This document shows, in pieces, positions 22,728 through 33,259 of a stretch of 64,000 bases of DNA (positions are counted from its first letter, which is position 1; every line of letters begins with the position of its first letter). Source of the stretch: Delphinapterus leucas (lineage: Eukaryota; Chordata; Mammalia; Artiodactyla; Monodontidae); NCBI RefSeq assembly GCF_002288925.2, contig NW_022098067.1, forward strand, positions 2,841,926 to 2,905,925, read 5' to 3'. A model generated the notes under the pieces. It was not told where the DNA came from. It was given only the letters and a program-made list of their open reading frames with translations, and searched no databases. The translations under genes were made by a program, and so were the position numbers.

Positions 22728-22975
22728 TTATGTGTATACATAAAATGCTTATGTGCTAAGCGTTTTACTTAAGAGCATCATAGACATTACCTCGTTTAAC
22801 TGTCAAAACAATCCTGTACTATTTTGAGTTTTCATATCTTAATGTTAGAGGTGAAGAAATTAAGCTGTGAGCAAAAGTTTATTAAAGTCACACAACTACC
22901 AATTGGCAGAGCTAGAGTTTGAACTCTGGCTAATTCCAGAGCCTATGATCTTAACTACTTACAAAGACAGCTTCT
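22728..22975 (-). mobile_element. MIR SINE
   Basis: Ancient mammalian MIR on the minus strand: plus-strand landmarks are 'TTATGTGCTAAGCGTTTTAC', 'ACCTCGTTTAACTGTCAAAA', 'GTCACACAACTACCAATTGG' and 'CAGAGCTAGAGTTTGAACTC', the reverse of the MIR core and its tRNA-like head. Confidence 0.85.
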
Positions 22976-23434
22976 TTACAGTTGTATTTTCCTTCAATTG
23001 AGTTACTGCAGTAAAAGTTAACATCTTACCTATTAACAGATATTTTACTAAGATAATTAATGGCCTTTTACAAAGATAGGATTAAAATAAGATTCATGGA
23101 AATTCCTTTGAACACCTTGGCCTTGAGCCAACCCAAGTCTCATAGAATGTGAATGATTCAGCCTATACCTTATAACTGAGATCCAGAAATAGCTTTGAAA
23201 CTTACAGAGAACTAAAGAAGTACATCCTCCAGCAGACAATTGATATAAGATTAAAAATGAGCCATATGGAAACAGAAAATTATAAAACATTTTAACTTAT
23301 TTTAAGTTGTAAACTGTTTCCAAAAATACAAATTATGGTTCTGTTTATCCATTTATCATTATTCAGTCATCTGTCTAAAGCTCCTCATAGAGTCACTATA
23401 TTCTTATGCATTTTTCATGTTAAAAAGGAAAGGG

Positions 23435-23639
23435 GGCTTCCCTGGTGGCGCAGTGGTTGAGAGTCTGCCTGCCGATACAGGGGACACGGGTTCGTGCCCC
23501 GGTCTGGGAGGATCCCACATGCCGTGGAGCAGCTAGGCCCGTGAGCCATGGCCGCTAAGCCTGCACATCAGGAGCCTGTTCTCCGCAGCGGGAGAGGCCA
23601 CAACAGTGAGAGGCCCGCGTACGGACAAAAAAAAAAAAC
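23435..23639 (+). mobile_element. CHR-2-type SINE
   Basis: tRNA-derived SINE with intact-looking Pol III signals: A-box TGGCGCAGTGG at 23446-23456 and B-box GGTTCGTGCCC at 23489-23499. It ends in an A-tail and is flanked by the 9-bp duplication AGGAAAGGG (23426-23434 and 23640-23648). GC-rich against AT-rich flanks. Confidence 0.93.
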
Positions 23640-24842
23640 AGGAAAGGGATTTTCTAGCAGAAAAGCCATACAGTCTCACATAGTGTAAAGAATGATAGGA
23701 AGATTTCCCAATGTAGTCATTGGGAAAGTATTCATCATAGAAACATATATTTCTGCAACTCCTGAGTAAGAGAAATTGAGGCCAGTCAATAAGTAACTTG
23801 TCAGGATCCTGTCATTTTGGTGATTATTCAATTTGCTTCCAGGATATCATTTGATTGTACACACAAGTAGCAAACATCACCAGTTATGGTTTTCTGACTT
23901 GCTGAGCATAAAGGGAAAGAGGCAAGCCAAACTCTGTTTTTATACTGCTGGTTGACTTTGAAATTACTTTTCAAACAAGCCTGACTTAATTCACTTGAAA
24001 CAGAACTCCTTTTGATGAAGACCTAATCTGACATTTGAGCACAAAATGAAGAAATAGCAAGTATGCTTAAAAGAACTATGATTTAGATGCCTGAACATAT
24101 ATAGTTATGGTTCTAGAGATCAGGAGAGTTAATTACCTTACAAACTTAATTAAATACACAGAAAGGAAGTACCCATTGTTGAAAAAGAATTTCAGACAGC
24201 TGAAGCCTTTATTAGGAAATCACTGCATTCTTGTGTTGACATGTCAGGAAAAGGTGGAAGATTGCCATGACTTGAAGTCAGAACAAGGAACAGAGAAAAG
24301 CAACAATGAAAAAATGTATATATCAATCCTTGTTTTGAAACTTTCTTCCTTTATGGGAAATGCCAACATTAATGTGCATATTTCTGAGCTAAACTCTGAA
24401 AATTAAAGGATTATGCTGAAACTACCTACCTCTCTAATTAAAATTTGTAATGTGAATGAGAACTCTCTAGAAATACTTTTATGTTGTTTCTTTTTTTTTA
24501 ACATCTTTATTGGAGTATAATTGCTTTACAATGGTGTGTCAGTTTCTGCTTTATAACAAAATGAATCAGTTATACATATGTTCCCATATCTCGTCCCTCT
24601 TGCATCTCCCTCCCTCCCACCCTCCCTATCACACCCCTCTAAGTGGTCACAAAGCACCGAGCTGATCTCCCTATGCCATGAGGCTGCTTCCCACTAGCTA
24701 TCTACTTTACTTTTGGTAGTGTATATATGTCCATGCCACTCTTGCACTTGGTCACAGCTTACCCTTCCCCCTCCCCATATCTCCAAGTCCATGCTCCAGT
24801 AGGTCTGTGTCTTTATTCCTGTCTTACCCCTAGGTTCTTCAT

Positions 24843-27800
24843 GACGCTTTTTTTTTTCTTTTTCCTTAGATTCCATATATATGTGTTAGCATATGGTATT
24901 TGTTTTCCTCTTTCTGACTTACTTCATTCTGTATGACAGACTCTAGGTCCATCCACCTCACTACAAATAACAATTTCGTTTCTTTTCATGGCTGGGAAAT
25001 ATTCCATTGTATATATGTGCCACATCTTCTTTATCCATTCATCCAATGATGGACACTTAGGTTGCTTCCATCTCCTGGCTATTGTAAATAGAGCTGCAAT
25101 GAACATTGTGGTACATAACTCTTTTTGAATTATGGTCTTCTCAGGGTAAATGCCCAATAGTGAGATTGCTGGGTCGTACAGTGGTTCTATTTGTAGTTTT
25201 TTAAGGAACTTCCATACTATTTTCCACAGTGGCTGTATCAATTTACATTCCCACCAGCAGTGCAAGAGTGTTCCCTTTTCTCAATACCCTCTCCAAAATT
25301 TATTGTTTCTAGATTTCTTTATGATTGGCATTCTGACAAGTGTGAGACAATATCTCATTGTAGTTTTGATTTGCATTTCTCTAATGATTAATGATGTTGA
25401 AGATTCTTTCATGCGTTTGTTGGCAATCTGTATGTCTTCTTTGGAGAAATGTCTATTAAGGTCTTCTGCCCATTTTTGGATTGGGTTTTTTGTTTTTTTG
25501 TTTTTGAGCTGCATGAGCGCTTGTAAATTTTGGAGATTAATCCTTTGTCAGTTGCTTCATTTGCAAATATTTTCTCCCATTCTGAAGGTTGTCTTTTGGT
25601 CTTGTTTATGGTTTCTTTGCTGTGCAAAAGCTTGTAAGTTTCATTAGGTCCCATTTGTTTATTTTTATTTTTATTTCCATTTCTCTAGGAGGTAGGTCAA
25701 CAAGGATCTTGCTGTGATTTATGTCATAGAGTGTTCTGCCTATGTTTTCCTCTAAGAGTTTGATAGTTTCTGGCCTTACATTTAGGTCTTTAATCCATTT
25801 CGAGCTAATTTTTGTGCACGGTGTTAGGGAGTGTTCTAATATCATACTTTTACATGTACCTGTCCAGTTTTCCCAGCACCACTTTTTGAAGAGGCTGTCT
25901 TTTCTCCACTGTATATTCTTGCCTACTTTATCAAAGATAAGGTGAACATATGTGCGTGAGATTATCTCTGAGCTCTCTATCCTGTTCCATTGATCTATAT
26001 TTTTGTTTTTGTGCCAGCACCAAACTGTCTTCATTACTCTAGCTTTGTAGTATAGTCTGAAGTCAGGGAGCCTGATTCCTACAGCTCCATGGTTCGTTCT
26101 CAAGATTGTGTTTGCTATTCGGTGTCTTTTGTGCTTCCATACAAATTGTGAAATTTTTTGTTCTAGTTCTGTGAAAAATGCCAGTGGTAGTTTGCTAGGG
26201 ATTGCACTGAAACTGTAGATTGCTTTGGGTAGTAGAGTCATTTTCACAATGTTGCTTCCTCCAATCCAGAACATGGTATATCTCTCCATTTATTTGTATA
26301 ATCTTTAATTTCTTTCATCAATATCTTATAATTTTCTGCATACAGGTCATTTGTCCCCTTAGGTAGGTTTATTCCTACGTATTTTATTCTTTTTGTTGCA
26401 ATGGTAACTAGGAGTGTTTTCTTAATTTCATTTTCGGATATCTCATCATTAATGTACAGGTATGCCAGAGAGTTCTGTGCATTAATTTTGCATTCTGCTA
26501 CTTTACCAAACTCATTGATTAGCTCTAGTAGCTTTCTGGTAGCATCTTTGGGATTCTCTATGTATAATATCATGTCATCTGCAAACAGTGACAGCTTTAC
26601 TTCTTCTTTTCCAATTTGGATTCCTTTTATTTCCTTTTCTTCTCTGATTGCTGTGGCTAAAACTTCCAAAACTATGTTGAATAAGAGTGGTGAGAGTGGG
26701 CAACCTTGTCTTGTTCCTGATCTTAGTGGAAATGCTTTCAGTTTTTCACCATTGAGGATGATGTTGGCTGTGGGTTTGTCATATATGGCCTTTATTATGT
26801 TGAGGAAAGTTCCCTCTTTGCCTACTTTCTGCAGGGTTTTTGTCATAAATAGGTGTTTAATTTTGTTGAAAGCTTTCTCTGCATCTATTGAGATGATCAT
26901 ATGGTTTTTCTCCTTCAATTTGTTAATATGGTGTATCACGTTGATTGATTTGCATATATTGAAGAATCCTTGCATTCCTGGGATAAACCCCACTTGATCA
27001 TGGTGTATGATCATTTTATTGTGCTGTAAGATTCTGTTTGCTAGTGTTTTCTTGAGGATTTTTGCATCTATGTTCATCAGTCATATTGGCCTGTAGTTTT
27101 CTTTCTTTGTGACATCTTTGTCTGGTTTTGGTATCAGGGTGATGGTGGCCTCGTAGAATGAGTTTGGGAGTGTTCTTCCCTCTGCTATATTTTGGAAGAG
27201 TTTGAGAAGTATAGGTGTTAGCTCTTCTTTAAATGTTTGATAGAATTCGCCTGTGAAGCCATCTGGTCCTGGGCTTTTGTTTGTTGGAAGATTTTTTATT
27301 TTTTTTTGCGACACACCGGCCTCTCACTGTTGTGGCCTCTCCTTCTGCAGAGCACAGGCTCCAGATGCGCAGGCACAGCAGCCATGGCTCACGGGCCCAG
27401 CTGCTCCATGGCATGTGGGATCTTCCTGGACCGGGACACGAACCCATGACTCCTGCACCAGCAGGCAGACCCTCAACCACTACACCACCAGGGAAGACCT
27501 GTTGGAAGATTTTTAATCACAGTCTAAATTTCAGTGTTTGTTATTGGTCTGTTCATATTTTTTATTTCTTCCTGATTCAGTCTTGGCAGGTTGTGCATTT
27601 ATAAGAATTTGTCCATTTCTTCCAGGTTGTCCCTTTTATTGGCATAGAGTTGCTTGTAGTAATCTCTCATGATCTTTTGTATTGCTGCAGTGTCAGTTGT
27701 TACTTCTCCTTTTTCATTTCTAATTGTATTGATTTGAGTCTTCTCCCTTTTTTCTTGAGGAGTCTGGCTAATGTTTTTTCTCCTTTGTTTATCTTCTCAA

Positions 27801-28893
27801 ATAACCACGTTTTAGTTTTATTGATCTTTGTGATCATTTCCTTCATTTCTTTTTCATTTATTTCTGATCTGATCTTTATGATTTCTTTCCTTCTGCTAAC
27901 TTTGGGTTTTTTTTGTTTTTCTTTCTCTGATTGCTTTAGGTGTAAGGCTAGATTGTTTATTTGAGATGTTTCTTGTTTCTTAAGGTAGGATTGTATTGCT
28001 ATAAACTTCCATCTTAGAACAACTTTTGCTGCATCCCATAGGTGTTGGGTCGTCGTGTCTCCATTATCATTTGTTTCTAGCTATTTTTTTGATTTCCTCC
28101 TTGATTTCTTCAGTGATCACTTTGCTATTATGTAGTGTATTGTTTAGCCTCCATGTGTTTGTAGTTTTTACAGATCTTTTCCTGTAATTGATATCTAGTC
28201 TTATACTGTTGTAGTCGGAAATGATACTTGGTACAATTTCAATTTTCTTAAATTTAGCAAGGCTTGATTTTTGACCCAAGGTATGATCTATCCTGGAGAA
28301 TGTTCCATGAGCACTTGAGAAAAGTATTCTGTTGTTTTTGGATGGAATGTCCTATAAATATCAATTAAACCCATCTCGTTTAATGTATCATTTAAAGCTT
28401 GTGTTTCCTTATTTATTTTCATTTTGGATGATCTGTCCATTGGTGAAAGTGGGGTGTTAAAGTCCCCTACTATGAATGTGTAACTGTCACTTTCCCCTTT
28501 TATGGCTGTTAGTATTTGCCTTATGTATTGAGGTGCTCCTATGTTGGGTGCATAAATATTTACAATTGTTATATCTTCTTCTTGGATCAATACCTTGATC
28601 ATTCTGTAGTGTCCTTCTTTGCCTCTTCTAATAGACTTTATTTTACAGTCTATTTTGTCTGATATGAGAATTGCTACTCCAGCTTTCTTTTGGTTTCCAT
28701 TTGCATGGAATATCTTTTTCCATCTCCTTACTTTCAGTCTGTATGTGTCCTTCAGTCTGAAATGGCTCTCTTGTAGACAGCATATATATGGGTCTTGTTT
28801 TTGTATCCATTTAGCCAGTCTGTGTCTTTTGGTGGGAGCATTTAATCCATTTACATTTAAGGTAATTATTGATATGTATGTTCCTATTCCCAT
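24843..28893 (-). pseudogene. L1 ORF2 pseudogene, best preserved in the window
   Basis: ATG at 28893. The endonuclease piece (28288-28893, about 200 residues) shows NVNGLNAP, the QES segment (Q-E-T in most copies), IVNIYAPN and VGDFNTPLSP. The RT N-terminal block with [13 protein letters not shown] sits at 27081-27314 and the main RT piece at 26244-27077 (277 residues) with [14 protein letters not shown] and FADDMILY. C-terminal pieces are at 25606-26289, 25281-25514 and 24924-25265; the last ends the cysteine-rich region (HCWWECK). Frameshifts separate these pieces and a SINE lies within. The catalytic residues seen are intact but the protein is not. Confidence 0.88.
27297..27499 (-). mobile_element. 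CHR-2-type SINE nested in L1 ORF2
   Basis: Minus-strand SINE: plus strand begins with the T-rich tail and ends '...CCACCAGGGAAG'. Flanked by a perfect 15-bp duplication TGTTGGAAGATTTTT at 27282-27296 and 27500-27514, both copies being ORF2 sequence. It inserted just before the FTGEF/SPGPDG region of the reverse transcriptase. Confidence 0.93.
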
Positions 28894-28951
28894 TTTCTTA
28901 ATTGTTTTGGGTTTGTTGTTGTAGGTCTTTTCCTTCTCTTATATGTCTTGC

Positions 28952-29838
28952 CTAGAGACGTTCCTTTAGCCTTTGTTGTAAAGTTGGTTTGCTGGTGCTG
29001 AACTCTCTCAGCTTTTGCTTGCCTGTAAAGGTTTTAATTTCTCCATCAAATCTGAATGAGATCCTTGCTGGGTAGAGTAATCTTGGTTGTAGGTTTTTCT
29101 CCTTCATCACTTTAAATATGACCTGCCACTCCCTTCTGGCTTGCAAAGTTTCTGCTGAAAGATCAGCTATTAATCTTATGGGGATTCCCTTGTGTGTTGT
29201 TTTATCCTTGCTGCTTTTAATATGTTTTCTTTGAATTTAATTTTTGATAGTTTGATTAATATGTGTCTTGGCGTGTTTCTCCTTGGATTTTTCCTGTATG
29301 GGACTCTCTGTGTTTCCTGGATTTGTTTAACTATTTCCTTTCCCATATTAGGGAAGTTTTCAACTATAATCTCTTCAAATATTTTCTCAGTCCCTTTCTT
29401 TTTCTTTTCTTCTTCTGGGACCCCTATAATTCGAATGTTGGTGTGTTTAATGTTGTGCCAGAGGTCTCTGAGACTGTCCTCAGTTCTTTTCATTCTTTTT
29501 TCTTTATTCTGCTCTGCAGTAGTTATTTCCACTATTTTATCTTCCAGGTCACTTATCTGTTCTTCTGCCTCAGTTATTCTGCTATTGATCCCTTCTAGAG
29601 TATTTTTAAATTCATACATTGTTTTGTTCATTGCTGCTTGCTTCCTCTTTAATTCTTCTAAGTCCTAGTTAAATGTTTCTTGCATTTTCTCTTTTCTATT
29701 TTCCAGATTTTGATTCATCTTTACTATCATTATTCTGAATTCTTTTTCAGGTAGACTGCCTATTTCCTCTTCATTTGTTAGGTCTGGTCGGTTTTTATTT
29801 TGCTCCTTCATCTGCTGTGTGTTTTTTTGTCTTCTCAT
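28952..29838 (-). pseudogene. L1 ORF1 pseudogene
   Basis: ATG at 29838, in the same context as the ORF1 start at 10188. A coiled-coil segment rich in E, I and K (29490-29631) is followed by the RNA-binding block IRIIGVPEE and the C-terminal FRFDGEIK segment (28952-29146). Stop at 28952, 58 nt from the ORF2 start. Two or more frame changes break it. Confidence 0.83.
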
Positions 29839-30889
29839 TTTGCTTAACTTACTGTGTTTGGGGTCTCCTTTTCACAGGCTGCAGGTTCATAGTTCCTGTT
29901 GATTTTGGTGTCTGTCCCCAGTGGCTAAAGTTGGTTCTGTGGGTTGTGTATGCTTCCTGGTGGAGGGGACTAGTGCCTGTGTTCTGGTGGATGAGGCTGG
30001 ATCTTGTCTTTCTTGTGGGCAGGTCCACGTCTGGTGGTGTGTATTGGGGTGTCTGTGGCCTTATTATGATTTTACACAACCTCTCTGCTAATGGGTGGGG
30101 TTGTGCTCCTCTCTTGCTAGTTGTTTGGCATAGGGTGTCCAGCACTGTAGTTTGCTGGTCGTTGAGTGAAGCTGGCTGTTGGCGTTGAGATGGAGATCTC
30201 TCGGAGGTTTTTGCCATTTGATATTATGTGGAGCTGGGAGGTCTCTTGTGGGCCAGTGTCCTGAAGTTGGCTCTCCCACCTCAGAGGCACAGCACTGACT
30301 CCTGGCTGGAGCACCAAGAGCCTTTCATGGTTCAGAATAAAAGGGAAAAAAAAATAGAAAGAAAGAAAGAGGATAAAATGAAGTAAAATAAAGTAAGATA
30401 AAATAAAATAAACTTATTAAAATAAAAAATAATTATTAAGTAAAAAAATTTTCTTTTAGTTAAAAACAAAACAAAACAAACAAAAAAATGGATGGACAGA
30501 TCCCTAGGACAAATGGTGAAAGCAAAGCTATACAGACAAAATCTCCCACAGAAGTATTCACACACACACTCACAGAAATAGGAAAAGTGGAAAAAATAAT
30601 ATATCTTGCTCTCAAAGTCCACCTCTTCAATTTGGGATGATTCATTTTCTATTCAGATATTCCAGTGATGCAGGGTACATCATGTTGATTGTGGAGACTT
30701 AATCCACTGCTCCTAAGGCTGTTGGGAGAAATTTCCCTTTCTCTTCTTTGTTCGCACAGCTCCAGGGGTCAGCTTTGGATTTGGCCCCACCTCTGTGTGT
30801 AGGTCACTGGAGGGTGTCTTTTCTTTGCTCAGACAGGACGGGGTTAAAGGAGAAGCTTGTTCGGGGGTTCTGGCTCACTCAGGCCTACG
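29839..30889 (-). promoter_or_regulatory. Partial L1 5' UTR, type A
   Basis: Inner ~1.05 kb of the same 5' UTR type as 10189-12338, with an AAAT/GAAA-rich patch at 30335-30480. The outer end that carries the start site is missing because of 5' truncation, so promoter function is doubtful. Confidence 0.6.
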
Positions 30890-30901
30890 TTTATGTTGTT
30901 T

Positions 30902-31078
30902 TAAACTTTGATATATTTTGAAAATTATCTTTAACCTAATAATCATGGCAAGAAAATATATGTATATTAAGCATAGCATTTTTCTTTTTCCATACTGCAC
31001 ACAATAATATAATATTCCAATATTAAGTTCTATTTATTGCCCTCCAACAGTGTTTATTACTGTTATCGAATCTTCAAT
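30902..31078. other. Short spacer between two head-to-head L1s
   Basis: About 180 bp of ordinary AT-rich DNA, pre-insertion host sequence, between the target duplications of the L1 on the left and the L1 on the right. Nothing else recognised. Confidence 0.7.
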
Positions 31079-31092
31079 AAAAGCACACTGTG

Positions 31093-32307
31093 GGGGATGG
31101 AGTCAAGATCGCTGACTAGGAGAAATCAGAGTTCATTTCTCTGCCCAACTAGGGCACCTGCTAGGCACTTGTGGGTGCCAAGGAGACCTAAGTTGACAGG
31201 AGGAACCACTAATGACTGGGTAGAATGTGGGAAGGAGGTGGAGCAGGAGAAGTGGACGCAGCAGGGGAGTGGTGACCCTGAGGGTCACCTGGGTGAGGGG
31301 AGGGGTTCCCATGCCCAGAGGGGCCCACCTATGATTAGCAGGTCAACAAGGACAGGGGAGACCCTTTGGAGAGCAGAGGATCAGAAGGGAGTGCGACCAG
31401 CTTTCCCCTGTGTACTTGGGCCCCAGGGAACCTGCTGAAATCCCAGGCCTAATCCTCTGCCCTCCAAGACCTCCTCCAACCCTGCTGGGCCTAAACCCCA
31501 CCCACACACCCCCATGCAGGGCCTTACCTCCAAACTTCACACTCTGTGGACCCCTCTGCTGCGCCACATTTCCCAGCTGTATGGGTCCTGACCCTAGGCC
31601 CCACCCCATGCCTAAAAATTGACCCTGCCTAGGTCCCACCACCTGGACCTTTTCCAACCACACAGGTACTGAGCCTAGGCCCTGCCCCTGCCCTAAACCC
31701 TGCCCCTGCTTAAGCTCCACCCTCCACAGCCAAGACTTTTCCAGCCTTTTTATTTCTTTGGTTGTGGTTCTGTTTTACCTTGTTGTTGTTGATTCATTAT
31801 ACTTTTATTTTTTTAATAAGTGTTTATTTTTCTAATTTTATTTTACTCTTTATAATTTGTTATTGTTCTCTCCTTTTGGGTTGTTCCCTCTCTTTCTTTC
31901 CTTTTTTTCTGTTTTGCTTCTGTTTTACTTGTTGTAGTTGTCTCACTTATATTTTTATTTTTCTTAATATATATTTTTTATATTCTAATTTTATTTTTTT
32001 TAATCTTTAATATTGTACTGCTCCTTTTTGTTGCTTTTCTTTTGCTGCACCATGCACTTTGTGGGATCTTGGTTCCCAGGCTGGAAGTTGGGCCTGTGTT
32101 CCTGTGGTGAGAGTGCTGAGTCCAACCTGCTGGACTAACAGAGAACTTCAGACCCCAGAGAATATTCTTCAGAGCAAGGTCTCCTGGAGGTCATCATCTT
32201 GGCACAAAGACCCAGCTCTACCCAACTGGCTGAAAACTCCAATACTGGATACCTCAGACAAAACAATAAGTAAGAAAGGAATACAGCCTCACTCATCAAA
32301 AAATAAG
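31093..32307 (+). promoter_or_regulatory. L1 5' UTR, type C
   Basis: 5' UTR of the plus-strand L1. The first ~650 bp are GC-rich with C-rich runs (31430-31720, repeated 'GGCCCTGCCCCTGC'-like units), followed by a strikingly T-rich tract (about 31735-32045), then a short GC-richer part leading into ORF1. The expected promoter is at its outer end. It shares no obvious sequence with the type-A UTR of the neighbouring L1. Confidence 0.6.
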
Positions 32308-33201
32308 ATGACCAAAAAATACATTACAGATGAAGGAGCAGGGTAAAAACCTACAAGATGAAATAAATGAAGAAATAGGCAACGTACTTCAAAAAGAATT
32401 CATAGGAATGATAGTAAAGATGATTAAAAATCTTGGAAGAAGAATGGAGGCATGGATAGTGAAAACACAAGAAATGTTTAAAAAAGACCTAGAAGAATAA
32501 AAAAACAAACAAACAGTGATGAACAGTACAATAACTGAAATGAAAAATGCACTAGAAGGAATCAAGAGCAGAATAACTTAAGCAGAAGAATGAATAAGTG
32601 AATTGGAAAATAGAATGGTGGAAATAACTGCTGAGGAGCAGAAAAAAGAAAAAAGAATGAAAAGAATTGAGGACAGTATCAGGGACCTCTGGGACAATAT
32701 TAAATACACCACATTTGGAATATAGGGGTCCCAGAAGAAGAAGAGAAGGAGAAATTGTCTGAGAAAATATTTGAAGAGATTATAGTGGAAAACTTCCCTA
32801 ACATGGGAAAGGAAATAGCCACTCAAGTCCAGGAAGGGCAGAGAGCTCCATATAGGACAAACCCTAGAAGAAACACACCAGGGCACATATTAATCAAACT
32901 AACAAAAACTAAATTCAAAGAAAAAATATTAAAAGCAACAAGGGAAAAGCAAAAATAACATACAAGGGAATCCCCATAAGGTTATGAGCTGATTTTTCAG
33001 TAGGAACTCTGCAGGCCAGAGGAGAGTGACAGGATATATTTAAAGTGAAGTAAGAGAAACCTACAACCAAGATTACTCTACCCAACAAGGTTCTCATTTG
33101 TATTCGTCAGAAAACTCAAAAGCTTTATAGACAAGCAAAAGCTAATAGAAATCAGCACCACCAATCCAGCTTTACAACAAATGCTAAAGGAACTTCTCTA
33201 G
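32308..33201 (+). pseudogene. L1 ORF1 pseudogene
   Basis: ATG at 32308 aligned with the other ORF1 starts; a stop already at 32344-32346 breaks it. The coiled-coil region (32490-32660) and the RNA-binding part (open at 32755-32958, with IVENFPNMGKEI) can be followed to the shared stop at 33199-33201. Early stop and frameshifts show it is dead. Confidence 0.82.
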
Positions 33202-33259
33202 GCATGAAACACAAGAGAAGAAAAAGATTCACAAGAACAAACCCAAATCAATTAAGAAA

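Larger units (their letters stand above)
20426..24477. other. Low-copy AT-rich DNA with one MIR and one SINE
   Basis: No gene supported. Contains a (TA)n at 21394-21412, a CTAT/GTAT repeat at 21508-21537, the MIR at 22728-22975 and the SINE at 23435-23639. Open frames here (21587-21862, 23057-23290, 24107-24406) show no domain, splice context or composition change. Confidence 0.55.
24490..30889 (-). mobile_element. Nearly full-length L1, 5' UTR truncated, with nested SINE
   Basis: Minus-strand L1 flanked by a 12-bp duplication TTTATGTTGTTT (24478-24489 and 30890-30901). A T-run then 3' UTR starts at 24490; ORF2 is 24843-28893, ORF1 28952-29838, and about 1.05 kb of type-A 5' UTR stops at 30889 inside the region equivalent to about 11405 of the other copy. 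A CHR-2 SINE interrupts ORF2 at 27297-27499. It looks least decayed of the L1s here, with long open pieces. Confidence 0.92.
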
